Source of the DNA: DASQTB01 sp035642095 | GTDB taxonomy: Bacteria; Actinomycetota; UBA4738; CALAEC01 | Length of the DNA stretch: 20,182 nt | NCBI GenBank assembly: GCA_035642095.1 | Contig: DASQTB010000069.1 | Span: 1-20,182 of the forward strand | Direction: 5' to 3' | Shown here: positions 1-8,600 of the stretch, in pieces | Numbering within the stretch: the first letter of the stretch is position 1 | Layout: each line of letters opens with the position of its first letter | Notes under the pieces: model-generated | Database searches by the model: none | What the model saw: only the letters and a program-made list of their open reading frames with translations | Told to the model about the DNA's origin: nothing | Translations under genes and position numbers: made by a program

Positions 1-204
1 TCGGGCCTGGTCCTCGGCTACGCGGCGATGGTCGACGGGATGATCGAGCGGATCGCCAAGGAGCTCGGCCAGCCGACGGTGATCGCCACGGGCGGCCTGG
101 CACCGATCGTGGTGGGCGAATGCCGATCCATCGACCACCACGAGCCGTGGCTCACGCTCGAGGGCCTGCGCCTGGTCTTCGAGAAGAACGTGGAGCGCGA
201 GTGA
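1..204 (+). CDS. coaX: Type III pantothenate kinase, C-terminal fragment
   Basis: The window begins inside this gene; the last 67 codons are present and end in TGA. The visible part carries the hallmarks of the C-terminal half of type III pantothenate kinases: a GYAAMVDGMIERI helix, the TGGLAPIV segment and a closing LTLEGLRLVFEKN motif. The enzyme phosphorylates pantothenate in the first committed step of coenzyme A synthesis, in the cytosol. Its stop codon overlaps the GTG start of lysS (GTGA), so the two are probably co-transcribed and translationally coupled. coaX next to lysS is a common actinobacterial arrangement. The N-terminal ATP-binding half lies outside the window, so intactness cannot be judged. 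Confidence 0.9.
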   Translation, partial: SGLVLGYAAMVDGMIERIAKELGQPTVIATGGLAPIVVGECRSIDHHEPWLTLEGLRLVFEKNVERE

Positions 205-1691
205 CCGAGGAGCGTCCCCCGGCCGCGGAGGACGTTCTCGCCGCCCGCCGAGAGAAGCTGGAACGCCTCCGGGCCGCCGGGGTCGAGCCCTTCGCGCTCC
301 GATTCGACCGCGAGGACACCGCCGCTGACGTCGCCGAGCGGTTCGGGTCGCTCCCGGCCGGGGGCAGTTCCGGAGAGACGGTCAGGGTGGCCGGCCGGCT
401 GATGGGTCTCCGGCGACACGGCAGGCTGACCTTCGGGGTGCTCCGCGACGGCTCCGGCGAGATCCAGCTGTTCCTCTCCGAGGACACGCTCCATCCGGAC
501 GCGTACGCGATGCTGGAGGATCTCGACCTCGGCGACTGGCTGGGTGCCGAGGGCGAGGTGGTGAAGACAAAGCGGGGCGAGCTCTCCGTTCGGGCCGCCA
601 CGCTCACGCTGTTGTCGAAGTCGCTCCGGCCGCTGCCCGAGAAGTGGCATGGGCTCCGGGACGTCGAGCTTCGGTTCCGACGCCGATACCTCGATCTGGC
701 CACCAACCCCGATGTCCGGCGGCGCACCGAAGCCAAGGCCGGGGTCCTGGCGGCGTTCCGGAAGCACCTCGGGGAACGGGGCTTCCTCGAGGTCGAGACG
801 CCTGTGCTCCAGAGCGTCCCCGGCGGCGGCCTGGCCCGGCCGTTCGTCACGCATCACCAGGCGCTGGACATCGACATGTATCTCCGGATCGCACCGGAGC
901 TGTACCTCAAGCGTCTCCTGATCGGAGGGCTGGAGCGGGTCTACGAGATCGGGAGGACGTTCCGCAACGAGGGGATCAGCCCGAAGTACAACCCCGAGTT
1001 CACCATGCTCGAGGCGTACCAGGCCTACGGGACGTACGAGGACATGATGGAGCTGTCCGAGGGACTGGTCAAAGCGGCGGCCGAGGCTGTGGTCGGCTCC
1101 TTGTTCTTCTCCTTCGGCGGTCGGGAGATCGACCTGTCACGGCCGTGGCGCCGGGCCACCGTCCTCGAGCTCGTCTCCGAAGCGGCCGGCCGGCCGGTCT
1201 CGCTGGACAGGCCCCCCGGGGAGCTTCGGGCCATCGCTGAAGAACGCGGGGTGGGCCACGATCCGGCGTGGCCCATGGGCAGGCTGATCATGGAGCTGTT
1301 CGAGAAGCTGGTCGAGCCATCGCTGATCGAGCCGACCATCGTCAAGGACTTCCCCAGGGAGGTCTCACCGCTGGCCCGGCCCCATCGCCACGACCCCCGC
1401 CTGACCGAGCACTTCGACCTGATCCTGGGGGGCGTGGAGATCGTCCCGGCGTACTCGGAGCTGACCGATCCGGACGAGCAGCGGGCCCGGTTCGAGATGC
1501 AACGTGCCCAGGCGGCCGCGGGCGACGAGGAGGCCCATCCGTACGACGAGGAGTTCCTGGTGGCCCTGGAGCACGGGATGCCGCCCGCGGGAGGGCTGGG
1601 GCTCGGGGTGGACCGGCTGGTGATGATCCTCACCGACGCGCCCTCGCTCCGGGAGGTCATCCTGTTTCCGGCGCTCCGCCCGGAGGGATGA
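201..1691 (+). CDS. lysS: Lysyl-tRNA synthetase, class II
   Basis: Charges tRNA-Lys with lysine using ATP. I place the start at GTG 201, which overlaps the coaX stop, has GGAG at 192-195 five bases upstream, and gives 496 residues, the usual class II LysRS length; upstream in-frame codons belong to the coaX reading region. An N-terminal OB-fold anticodon-binding domain (about residues 55-145, including VRVAGRLMGLRRHGRLTF) is followed by the class II catalytic domain. Motif 2 is RTFRNEGIS at residues 252-260, continuing into KYNPEFTMLE, and motif 3 is GLGLGVDRL at 465-473 with its arginine. All expected active-site segments are present. The downstream lipoprotein gene overlaps its stop by ATGA, which suggests an operon. 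Confidence 0.97.
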   Translation: MTEERPPAAEDVLAARREKLERLRAAGVEPFALRFDREDTAADVAERFGSLPAGGSSGETVRVAGRLMGLRRHGRLTFGVLRDGSGEIQLFLSEDTLHPDAYAMLEDLDLGDWLGAEGEVVKTKRGELSVRAATLTLLSKSLRPLPEKWHGLRDVELRFRRRYLDLATNPDVRRRTEAKAGVLAAFRKHLGERGFLEVETPVLQSVPGGGLARPFVTHHQALDIDMYLRIAPELYLKRLLIGGLERVYEIGRTFRNEGISPKYNPEFTMLEAYQAYGTYEDMMELSEGLVKAAAEAVVGSLFFSFGGREIDLSRPWRRATVLELVSEAAGRPVSLDRPPGELRAIAEERGVGHDPAWPMGRLIMELFEKLVEPSLIEPTIVKDFPREVSPLARPHRHDPRLTEHFDLILGGVEIVPAYSELTDPDEQRARFEMQRAQAAAGDEEAHPYDEEFLVALEHGMPPAGGLGLGVDRLVMILTDAPSLREVILFPALRPEG

Positions 1692-2860
1692 CCAGGGCGG
1701 TCCTCGCCGCATTCCTCGTCCTGGCCGGATGCACCGCAATCCAGCCGCGGGGATCGGAGCCGACCCCGCCGGAGGCCAGGCCGACCGGCACCCCGATCGA
1801 GGCTCCACGGCCGGACCTGGTGCTGATCGCCGATCCTGGATCGCCCGAGGTGGACGGGGCCCGCCTGGCCGCCGATCAGGCCGGCGTGGTCGCCCGGTTC
1901 GTCGATCCGGAGGGGGATCCGGAAGGGGCGCTCCGGGAGGCCATCGCCCTCCGGTCCCCCGCCGTCGTGATCGTGCGGGCGCCGGGAGCCGTGGTCCGGG
2001 CCCGCGTCGAGATCGAGGCCGCGGCCGTCCCCGTCATCGAGGTCGGGAGCGACCTGTACTCCGATCGCCTCCTGTTCCGGTACGCCTTCCAGGTCTCCAT
2101 GCCACTCACCTGGCAGGCCCGCGTCGTGGCGCACTACTTCGTCACCGATCGAGGGTATGAGCGGATCGGCATCGTCGGAGAGCGAGATGTCGCCCAGGCG
2201 GCCCTCGCCGAAGAAGGGATCTCGCCGGATGACTCACCCGGCGTGGAGGCCCTGCTCGCGCTGACCGGTCCTCCCCGTGGCCTGACCGGTCCTCAGCTCG
2301 GAGGGCCGGCGGATACCCTCGGCCTGGCCCGACCCACGCCCGCCGGAACGGTCGCCTGTGCGCCGTACACGTGGGCGGGATGGGCCCAGCCCATTCCCAG
2401 GGTGGCCCGGTTCCGGGCGCGGTTCCAGAGTCGATTCGGCCGGGAACCCGGTCTGGCGGAGCAGGAAGGGTACGAGGCGGTCCGGGCCGTGGCCGAAGCG
2501 CTCCACCGAACCGGCGGGCGGGGAGGCGACGCCCTCGTCCGGGCCCTGGAGTCGTTCCGGGAGGAAACGTACAGCTCGACGCCGATCCATCTCGGGCCCG
2601 ACGACCACGTATTCGCCGAGCAGAGCCATCTGGGTCTGTTCGCTCGTGAGTCAGGTCGCGTCCGGGCTCCGGGAGAGGACCTCGAGCCCGTGCCGTGGCG
2701 GCCGGTGATGCGGACCTTCACCACCAACGGCAAACGCGTGAACCTGACCGATCGAGACGTTCGGGTCTTCTTTCCGTCGTGGCGGCAGCCGGCGCCGCGG
2801 CCGAACTACTGGCGGTCACGCTACGGGATCGTCAGCCGACCCGACGACCCGCTCCATTAG
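1688..2860 (+). CDS. Orphan type I periplasmic-binding-protein-like lipoprotein
   Basis: A 390-residue protein with a short lipoprotein signal peptide: hydrophobic AVLAAFLVLAGC with lipobox LAGC and Cys15 as the predicted lipidation site, then a Pro/Thr-rich linker. The rest resembles branched-chain-amino-acid/urea-type ABC substrate-binding proteins: alternating beta-alpha segments such as PDLVLIADPG, SPAVVIVRAPG, YERIGIVGERD, then a second-lobe stretch with FRARFQSRFGREPGLAEQEGYEAV and a C-terminal region naming HLGPDDHV. That is a family-level resemblance, so the ligand is unknown. No permease or ATPase gene is nearby, so it may act as a receptor or sensor rather than a transporter component. 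ATG 1688 overlaps the lysS TGA, with GGAGGG immediately before it. It ends convergently, overlapping the next gene by 4 bases. Confidence 0.7.
   Translation: MTRAVLAAFLVLAGCTAIQPRGSEPTPPEARPTGTPIEAPRPDLVLIADPGSPEVDGARLAADQAGVVARFVDPEGDPEGALREAIALRSPAVVIVRAPGAVVRARVEIEAAAVPVIEVGSDLYSDRLLFRYAFQVSMPLTWQARVVAHYFVTDRGYERIGIVGERDVAQAALAEEGISPDDSPGVEALLALTGPPRGLTGPQLGGPADTLGLARPTPAGTVACAPYTWAGWAQPIPRVARFRARFQSRFGREPGLAEQEGYEAVRAVAEALHRTGGRGGDALVRALESFREETYSSTPIHLGPDDHVFAEQSHLGLFARESGRVRAPGEDLEPVPWRPVMRTFTTNGKRVNLTDRDVRVFFPSWRQPAPRPNYWRSRYGIVSRPDDPLH
2262..2294 (+). repeat. 13-bp direct repeat inside the lipoprotein gene
   Basis: CTGACCGGTCCTC occurs twice (2261-2273 and 2282-2294) with a 21-base period, so the protein carries a duplicated seven-residue LTGPxxG unit between its two lobes. 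It is probably a small in-frame duplication in a linker. Confidence 0.6.
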
Positions 2861-3087
2861 GCGGGTGACTCCGTGGGGGAGGCGTGGTCGTGGGTGTGTC
2901 CCTCGCGCTCGTGCTCCTTCTCGAAGTCCTCGTGCGGCTGGTGGTCGTGCTCCACCCGAGGGTGGTTGTGGTCGTGGTCGTGTGTGGCCATCAGGTGGGT
3001 CCACTCCTGGGCCTGAGCGTGGTAGTGGACCACGTGGTGATGGGGGTGGTCGTGAACCACCGCGTCGTGCTGATGTCGATCGGCCAT
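2857..3087 (-). CDS. Small histidine-rich protein (putative metal-binding)
   Basis: A 76-residue protein with 21 histidines (about 28%), many in HDH, HHH and HxH patterns such as HDHPHHHVVHYH and THDHDHNH, plus acidic residues and an EKEHEREGHTHDH tail. It has no signal peptide, membrane segment or cysteine. The start at 3087 is well supported: AGGAGG lies 8 bases upstream on the minus strand. Histidine clusters of this kind bind Ni, Zn, Cu or Co in known storage or chaperone proteins; applying that role here is inference and I recognise no named family. The 3' end overlaps the convergent lipoprotein gene by 4 bases. A 15-base dyad lies just upstream of the ribosome-binding site. The opposite strand is also open here but encodes a valine-rich low-complexity shadow. 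Confidence 0.72.
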   Translation of the reverse strand: MADRHQHDAVVHDHPHHHVVHYHAQAQEWTHLMATHDHDHNHPRVEHDHQPHEDFEKEHEREGHTHDHASPTESPA

Positions 3088-3102
3088 GGTTTCCACCTCC
3101 TC

Positions 3103-3117
3103 GGTAGGACCCCTACC
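3103..3117. promoter_or_regulatory. Inverted repeat between divergent small genes
   Basis: GGTAGG-ACC-CCTACC is a perfect 6-bp inverted repeat with a 3-base spacer. On the minus strand it sits directly upstream of the AGGAGG of the His-rich gene, so it could be an operator or an mRNA hairpin that affects ribosome access. A C/G tract between GTAG and CTAC arms is reminiscent of operators bound by CsoR/RcnR-type metal sensors, but that link is only suggestive. Confidence 0.4.
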
Positions 3118-3199
3118 CGCCCTCGCTTCGGGCAATCTCAACTGGTAGAGGCGGGAACCGTTGGGGAAGAATAGGACCAGGTCGAGCGAGGAGGTTGTC

Positions 3200-3463
3200 A
3201 TGGGCTTCAAGTCAGGGATGCTGGTGGGCTTCGGCGTCGGGTATGTTCTGGGATCCAAGGCGGGCCGCGAGCGGTACGAGGAACTGCGCGCCGCGTGGGA
3301 TCAGTTCATGGGGAACCCGTCCGTACAGCGGGTGGTGACCAAGGGCCGCGAGGTGGTCGATACGGGGGTCCACAAGGGGATCCGGGCCGTCGAGAACGCC
3401 TCGGACGACGTGAAGTCGCGGCTGGAGGGCAGCCCCACGGGCACCGGCACGTCGCCCTCCTGA
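3200..3463 (+). CDS. YtxH-like small membrane-associated protein
   Basis: An 87-residue protein starting at ATG 3200, chosen because AGGAGG lies at 3189-3194, 5 bases upstream. The N-terminus, GFKSGMLVGFGVGYVLGSKAGRERYEELR, is the glycine-zipper hydrophobic segment followed by a basic/YEEL helix seen in actinobacterial YtxH-domain proteins. The remainder is a polar amphipathic helix (VQRVVTKGREVVDTGVHKGIRAVENASDDVKSRL) ending in a Ser/Thr/Gly tail. Family members are thought to be single-pass membrane proteins related to stress responses; the exact function is unknown. It is divergent from the His-rich gene (112 bp between starts) and precedes clpC in the same direction. Confidence 0.8.
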   Translation: MGFKSGMLVGFGVGYVLGSKAGRERYEELRAAWDQFMGNPSVQRVVTKGREVVDTGVHKGIRAVENASDDVKSRLEGSPTGTGTSPS

Positions 3464-3505
3464 GAACGGCGGCGAAATCTGGGGCGAACGCCTCATCCGG
3501 GGCCT

Positions 3506-3522
3506 GTTCCTCGCCGAAGAAC
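3506..3522. promoter_or_regulatory. Imperfect palindrome upstream of clpC (candidate operator)
   Basis: GTTCCTCGCCGAAGAAC forms a 17-base dyad: GTTC and GAAC ends with inner TCG/CGA, broken by one mismatched pair around a central base. It lies about 60 bases upstream of the likely clpC -10 element. Actinobacterial clp genes are often controlled by ClgR-type regulators that bind GTTCGC-like dyads; this site resembles that class only loosely. Confidence 0.35.
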
Positions 3523-3578
3523 GTGTAGAGACGGGTCGAAAGGGAACCCTGTCCGGGGGACGTTGGGAACCCCGGTGG

Positions 3579-3584
3579 TAGAAT
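3579..3584 (+). promoter_or_regulatory. Candidate -10 element for clpC
   Basis: TAGAAT matches the sigma-70 -10 consensus at five of six positions and would place transcription start near 3591, giving a leader of about 130 nt. No good -35 hexamer is visible at 17 bases. A GGGAAC-containing segment upstream (3543-3548 and 3565-3570) could instead reflect an alternative stress sigma factor, but spacing to a matching -10 is not convincing. Confidence 0.4.
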
Positions 3585-3599
3585 CGCCCCCGAAGGGCG

Positions 3600-3710
3600 C
3601 TCCGGGGACGCAGAGCAAGCGTCCGGGGGCGCCTGTGGCGCCTCGGGGGTAGGACGGGGTCCGCTGAGCCCCGAGGCAAGCCCAAGGGGCCGCCCGTGCG
3701 GCTCGGAGGG
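3600..3710 (+). promoter_or_regulatory. Structured GC-rich 5' leader of clpC
   Basis: Several perfect stems occupy the space before clpC: GGACGC/GCGTCC (3606-3611 with 3619-3624, 7-base loop); GCCTCGGGG/CCCCGAGGC (3640-3648 with 3669-3677), enclosing a small GGAC/GTCC hairpin (3652-3655 with 3659-3662); and GCCGC/GCGGC (3689-3693 with 3698-3702, 4-base loop). The last hairpin ends just before the GGAGG at 3705-3709. There is no poly-U tract, so it is not an obvious terminator. This looks like a folded mRNA leader; what it senses, if anything, cannot be told from sequence. Confidence 0.5.
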
Positions 3711-3720
3711 AGAGAGGGAT

Positions 3721-6195
<2,475 letters not shown>

Positions 6196-6202
6196 ACAGA
6201 AC

Positions 6203-6225
6203 CTCGGGGGCCTTCTCCCCCCGAG
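6203..6225 (+). terminator. Hairpin after clpC, possible terminator
   Basis: CTCGGGGG and CCCCCGAG pair over 8 bp with a 7-base loop, starting 8 bases after the clpC stop. No U-tract follows, as is common for high-GC actinobacterial terminators, so the call rests on stem strength and position. Confidence 0.5.
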
Positions 6226-6261
6226 ACACCGCGGCGCGGGGACGCCCGCGCGGCGGCAAGG

Positions 6262-6309
6262 CCGAGGAGCCCGGCAACCGAGAGGTCGCCGGGCTCTCGG
6301 CATCCTCGG
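6262..6309 (+). promoter_or_regulatory. Overlapping inverted repeats between clpC and the amidase gene
   Basis: GAGCCCGGC (6267-6275) pairs perfectly with GCCGGGCTC (6288-6296), extendable by CCGA/TCGG around one bulge. The loop contains CCGAGAG (6278-6284), which can instead pair with CTCTCGG (6294-6300), and CCGAGG (6262-6267) can pair with CCTCGG (6304-6309). These foldings exclude one another. It may be a terminator for clpC or a structured leader for the next gene. Confidence 0.4.
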
Positions 6310-6333
6310 TAGGCTCACCCGGGTGAAGCGGGG

Positions 6334-7032
6334 GTGATCGGCGACGCCGGCGACTTCGAGCGACGTCTGGTCTCCAGGAGAACTGTCCTGGCCTGGCTGG
6401 GGGCGCTCGGCGGGACGCTCCTCCGTCGCGCTGGGGCTCTGGCAGCTCCGCGGACCGTCGTCGTCATCTGTCGGGGGGCGTGGGGTGCTCGACGCCCGAC
6501 CGCCGCTTTCGAGCGCCACCGCATCCGTCGAATCACCGTCCACCACAGCGCGGTCGTCCTTCGGGACAACCGTCTGGCCCCCGAACGGCTCCGCGACCAC
6601 CAGGCGGCCCATCAGGCCCGGGGTTGGCCCGACATCGCCTATCACCTGCTGATCGACCGGAACGGCAACGTGTACGAGGGCCGGCCCCGGTGGGCCGAGG
6701 GGGATACGGCGACGAACTACGACCCGCGGGGGCATCTCCTGGTGATGTGTGAAGGCAACTTCGAGGAGCAGCGTCCTTCCTCCGCGCAGGTTCGTGCTCT
6801 GGTCGACGTGCTGGCCTGGGCGGTCGAGCGATACGGCGTCAAGGTGCGGACCATCCGAGGACACCTCGAGTACGCCGACACAGCGTGTCCCGGTCGGGCC
6901 CTCCAACGGCGCCTGGGCCAGGTCCGGCGAGGCGTCCGGCAGGCCATCGGTGAAGGAGACGTTCGCATCGAGGAGGTGTGCGGCCCCGAAGGCGAGGCCC
7001 TGGTCGAGGCCATCGAGTCCGGCGACGCCTGA
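6334..7032 (+). CDS. Tat-exported N-acetylmuramoyl-L-alanine amidase (PGRP/Amidase_2 family)
   Basis: Predicted to cleave the bond between N-acetylmuramic acid and L-alanine in peptidoglycan, outside the membrane. The 232-residue product opens with a twin-arginine signal: SRRTVLAW (Arg15, Arg16), a hydrophobic stretch, and a likely cleavage site near ALAAP (about residue 38). The domain that follows keeps the zinc and catalytic residues of amidase-active PGRPs: His70/His71 in ITVHHS, Tyr103 in IAYHLLIDRNG, His177 in IRGHLEY, Thr183 and Cys185 in ADTACPG. It could therefore be an active enzyme for wall remodelling, not merely a receptor. GTG 6334 lacks a clear Shine-Dalgarno sequence and overlaps the stop of a 4-codon upstream frame, so the exact start is uncertain. 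Confidence 0.88.
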   Translation: MIGDAGDFERRLVSRRTVLAWLGALGGTLLRRAGALAAPRTVVVICRGAWGARRPTAAFERHRIRRITVHHSAVVLRDNRLAPERLRDHQAAHQARGWPDIAYHLLIDRNGNVYEGRPRWAEGDTATNYDPRGHLLVMCEGNFEEQRPSSAQVRALVDVLAWAVERYGVKVRTIRGHLEYADTACPGRALQRRLGQVRRGVRQAIGEGDVRIEEVCGPEGEALVEAIESGDA

Positions 7033-7084
7033 CGGCACGGACGCTCACGTCCGGGCAACGGTCGTTCGTGTCGGTACCCGCGGG

Positions 7085-7090
7085 TAGCGT
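7085..7090 (+). promoter_or_regulatory. Candidate -10 element for radA (leaderless spacing)
   Basis: TAGCGT is followed by exactly six bases and then the GTG start of radA, so transcription would begin at or next to the start codon. The same spacing recurs at the tRNA and at the AI-2E gene in this window. No clear -35 is seen. Confidence 0.4.
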
Positions 7091-7096
7091 GAGGAT

Positions 7097-8485
7097 GTGG
7101 GGAAGGTGCGCCAGGTCCTGGCCTGCTCGGCATGCGGGCGGCAGGTCTCCCAGTGGGTCGGCCGGTGTCCTGGCTGTGGCGCCTGGGGGACGGTGGCGGA
7201 GGCCACCCCGGCCATGGTCCACGGCGAGCGAGCGGAGATCCGTTCCCTCCTCCTGACTGCCGAGGAACCTGACCGCAGGCTGTCGACCGGCTTCGACGGC
7301 GTCGACCGCGTTCTGGGAGGTGGGCTCGTCCCGGGTTCGGTGGTCCTCCTGGCCGGAGAGCCGGGGATCGGGAAGTCCACGCTCCTCCTCCAGATCGTGG
7401 CGAACCTCGGTTCGGCCGGGCACCGGTCCCTGGTGGCCTCCGGGGAGGAGACTCGCTCGCAGGTCGCCGGGCGGGCCCGGCGGCTGGCCATCGCCTCCGA
7501 CGAGACCTCGTTCGTCCCCGGGCGGGAACTGTCGGGGGTGGTTGATGCCGCTCGAGCAGCGGCCCCTGCCGTCCTGGTGGTGGACTCCATCCAGTCGATC
7601 CGCGACCCTGCATCGGGATCGCTGGCCGGCGGTCCGGCCCAGGTTCGAGCGTGTGCCGATGCGCTGATCGGGCTGGCCAAGATCGAGGGGTTCGCCGTGA
7701 TCCTGGTCGGCCAGGTGACGAAGGACGGCGATGTGGCCGGTCCGAGAACGCTGGAGCACGCCGTCGACGTCGTGTGTTCGTTCGACGCTGACCAGGCCGC
7801 CGGGCTTCGGGTCCTGGCCGGGGGCAAGAATCGGTTCGGGCCGGAAGGCGAGTTGGCCTGGTTCGAGATGGGCTCGACAGGGCTACGGGAGGTCGACCCG
7901 GCGGCGGTGCTGGCTCCGTCCGAGGCCGAGCCCGGGGCAGCCACCGCGCTTGTGTCGGCGGGACGACGAGCCCTGGCCCTCGAGGTCCAGGCCCTGGCCG
8001 TTCCGACCGACGGCCCGCCTCGCCGTCACGTCTCCGGCCTCGACCCGCGTCGGTTCGGGCTCGTCGCTGCGGTGGTCGACCGGGCCACTGGCTTTCGACT
8101 CTCCCGAGCTGAGCTCTACGGCGCGGCCGCGGGAGGGGTCCGGGTGGACGACCCCGGGGCCGACCTCGCCGTTGCCGCGGCGCTGGCCTCGTCCACATCC
8201 GGCGCCGCTCCGCCCCCGCGCACCGCTTTCGCCGGCGAGGTGAGCCTGACCGGGGCCGTCCGCCCTCCGCCGGCTCTTCCCCTCAGGATCGCCGCCGCCG
8301 CCGCGGCGGGGATGCACACCGTGATGTGCGCCGGCGAAGCACAAGGATCCCCCGGTGTGCGGATCGTTCGGGTCCGTCGAGTCCAGGAAGCCCTTCGATG
8401 GGCTCGATCGGATCGGCCGGCCAGGGGAAAGGGCGTTCCGGACGAACGCGCCACGACGCACCCCGTCGAGGCGGCTTCGGCATGA
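7097..8485 (+). CDS. radA: DNA repair protein RadA (Sms)
   Basis: A RecA-like ATPase and helicase that drives branch migration during homologous recombination. The 462-residue protein has an N-terminal zinc ribbon with Cys10, Cys13, Cys24 and Cys27, a Walker A GEPGIGKS at 87-94, the RadA-specific KNRFG motif at 244-248, and a C-terminal Lon-protease-like domain (about 290-440) that includes GLDPRRFGLVAAVVDR. Length is normal for the family. I use GTG 7097; GTG 7106 is a possible alternative. In many Gram-positive genomes disA follows radA, but here carD follows after a promoter. Confidence 0.96.
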   Translation: MGKVRQVLACSACGRQVSQWVGRCPGCGAWGTVAEATPAMVHGERAEIRSLLLTAEEPDRRLSTGFDGVDRVLGGGLVPGSVVLLAGEPGIGKSTLLLQIVANLGSAGHRSLVASGEETRSQVAGRARRLAIASDETSFVPGRELSGVVDAARAAAPAVLVVDSIQSIRDPASGSLAGGPAQVRACADALIGLAKIEGFAVILVGQVTKDGDVAGPRTLEHAVDVVCSFDADQAAGLRVLAGGKNRFGPEGELAWFEMGSTGLREVDPAAVLAPSEAEPGAATALVSAGRRALALEVQALAVPTDGPPRRHVSGLDPRRFGLVAAVVDRATGFRLSRAELYGAAAGGVRVDDPGADLAVAAALASSTSGAAPPPRTAFAGEVSLTGAVRPPPALPLRIAAAAAAGMHTVMCAGEAQGSPGVRIVRVRRVQEALRWARSDRPARGKGVPDERATTHPVEAASA

Positions 8486-8512
8486 ATTGTGGCTGTGACC
8501 AGCGGTTTTGAT

Positions 8513-8541
8513 TTGCGAGGGGGTGCCGGTGTTGGTACAAT
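8513..8541 (+). promoter_or_regulatory. Sigma-70-type promoter for carD
   Basis: TTGCGA (8513-8518) and TACAAT (8536-8541) are separated by exactly 17 bases. The predicted start near 8548 leaves a leader of about 50 nt before the carD ribosome-binding site AAGGAG at 8591-8596. It is one of the best vegetative promoters in the window, and likely drives carD and the yacL-ispD-ispF-rlmB genes behind it. Confidence 0.75.
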
Positions 8542-8600
8542 GATCTCCCGGACCGCCGCCGCGCGACGCGACGTGCGCGCACGACCCGAGAAGGAGCGCT

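Noticed and set aside
2884..3174. Valine-rich open frame on the plus strand opposite the His-rich gene
   Set aside because: Runs of valine are the complement of histidine codons (CAC/GTG). It has no ribosome-binding site, while the minus-strand frame has a very good one.
3153..3183. Stress-sigma (GGAAC-type) promoter for the YtxH-like gene
   Set aside because: GGAAC is present but no GTT/GTC -10 lies at a suitable distance, and a -35/-10 pair of the housekeeping type is also lacking.
3464..3720. An additional small gene between the YtxH-like gene and clpC
   Set aside because: Frames here lack a ribosome-binding site and recognisable composition; the segment is better explained as regulatory DNA and leader.
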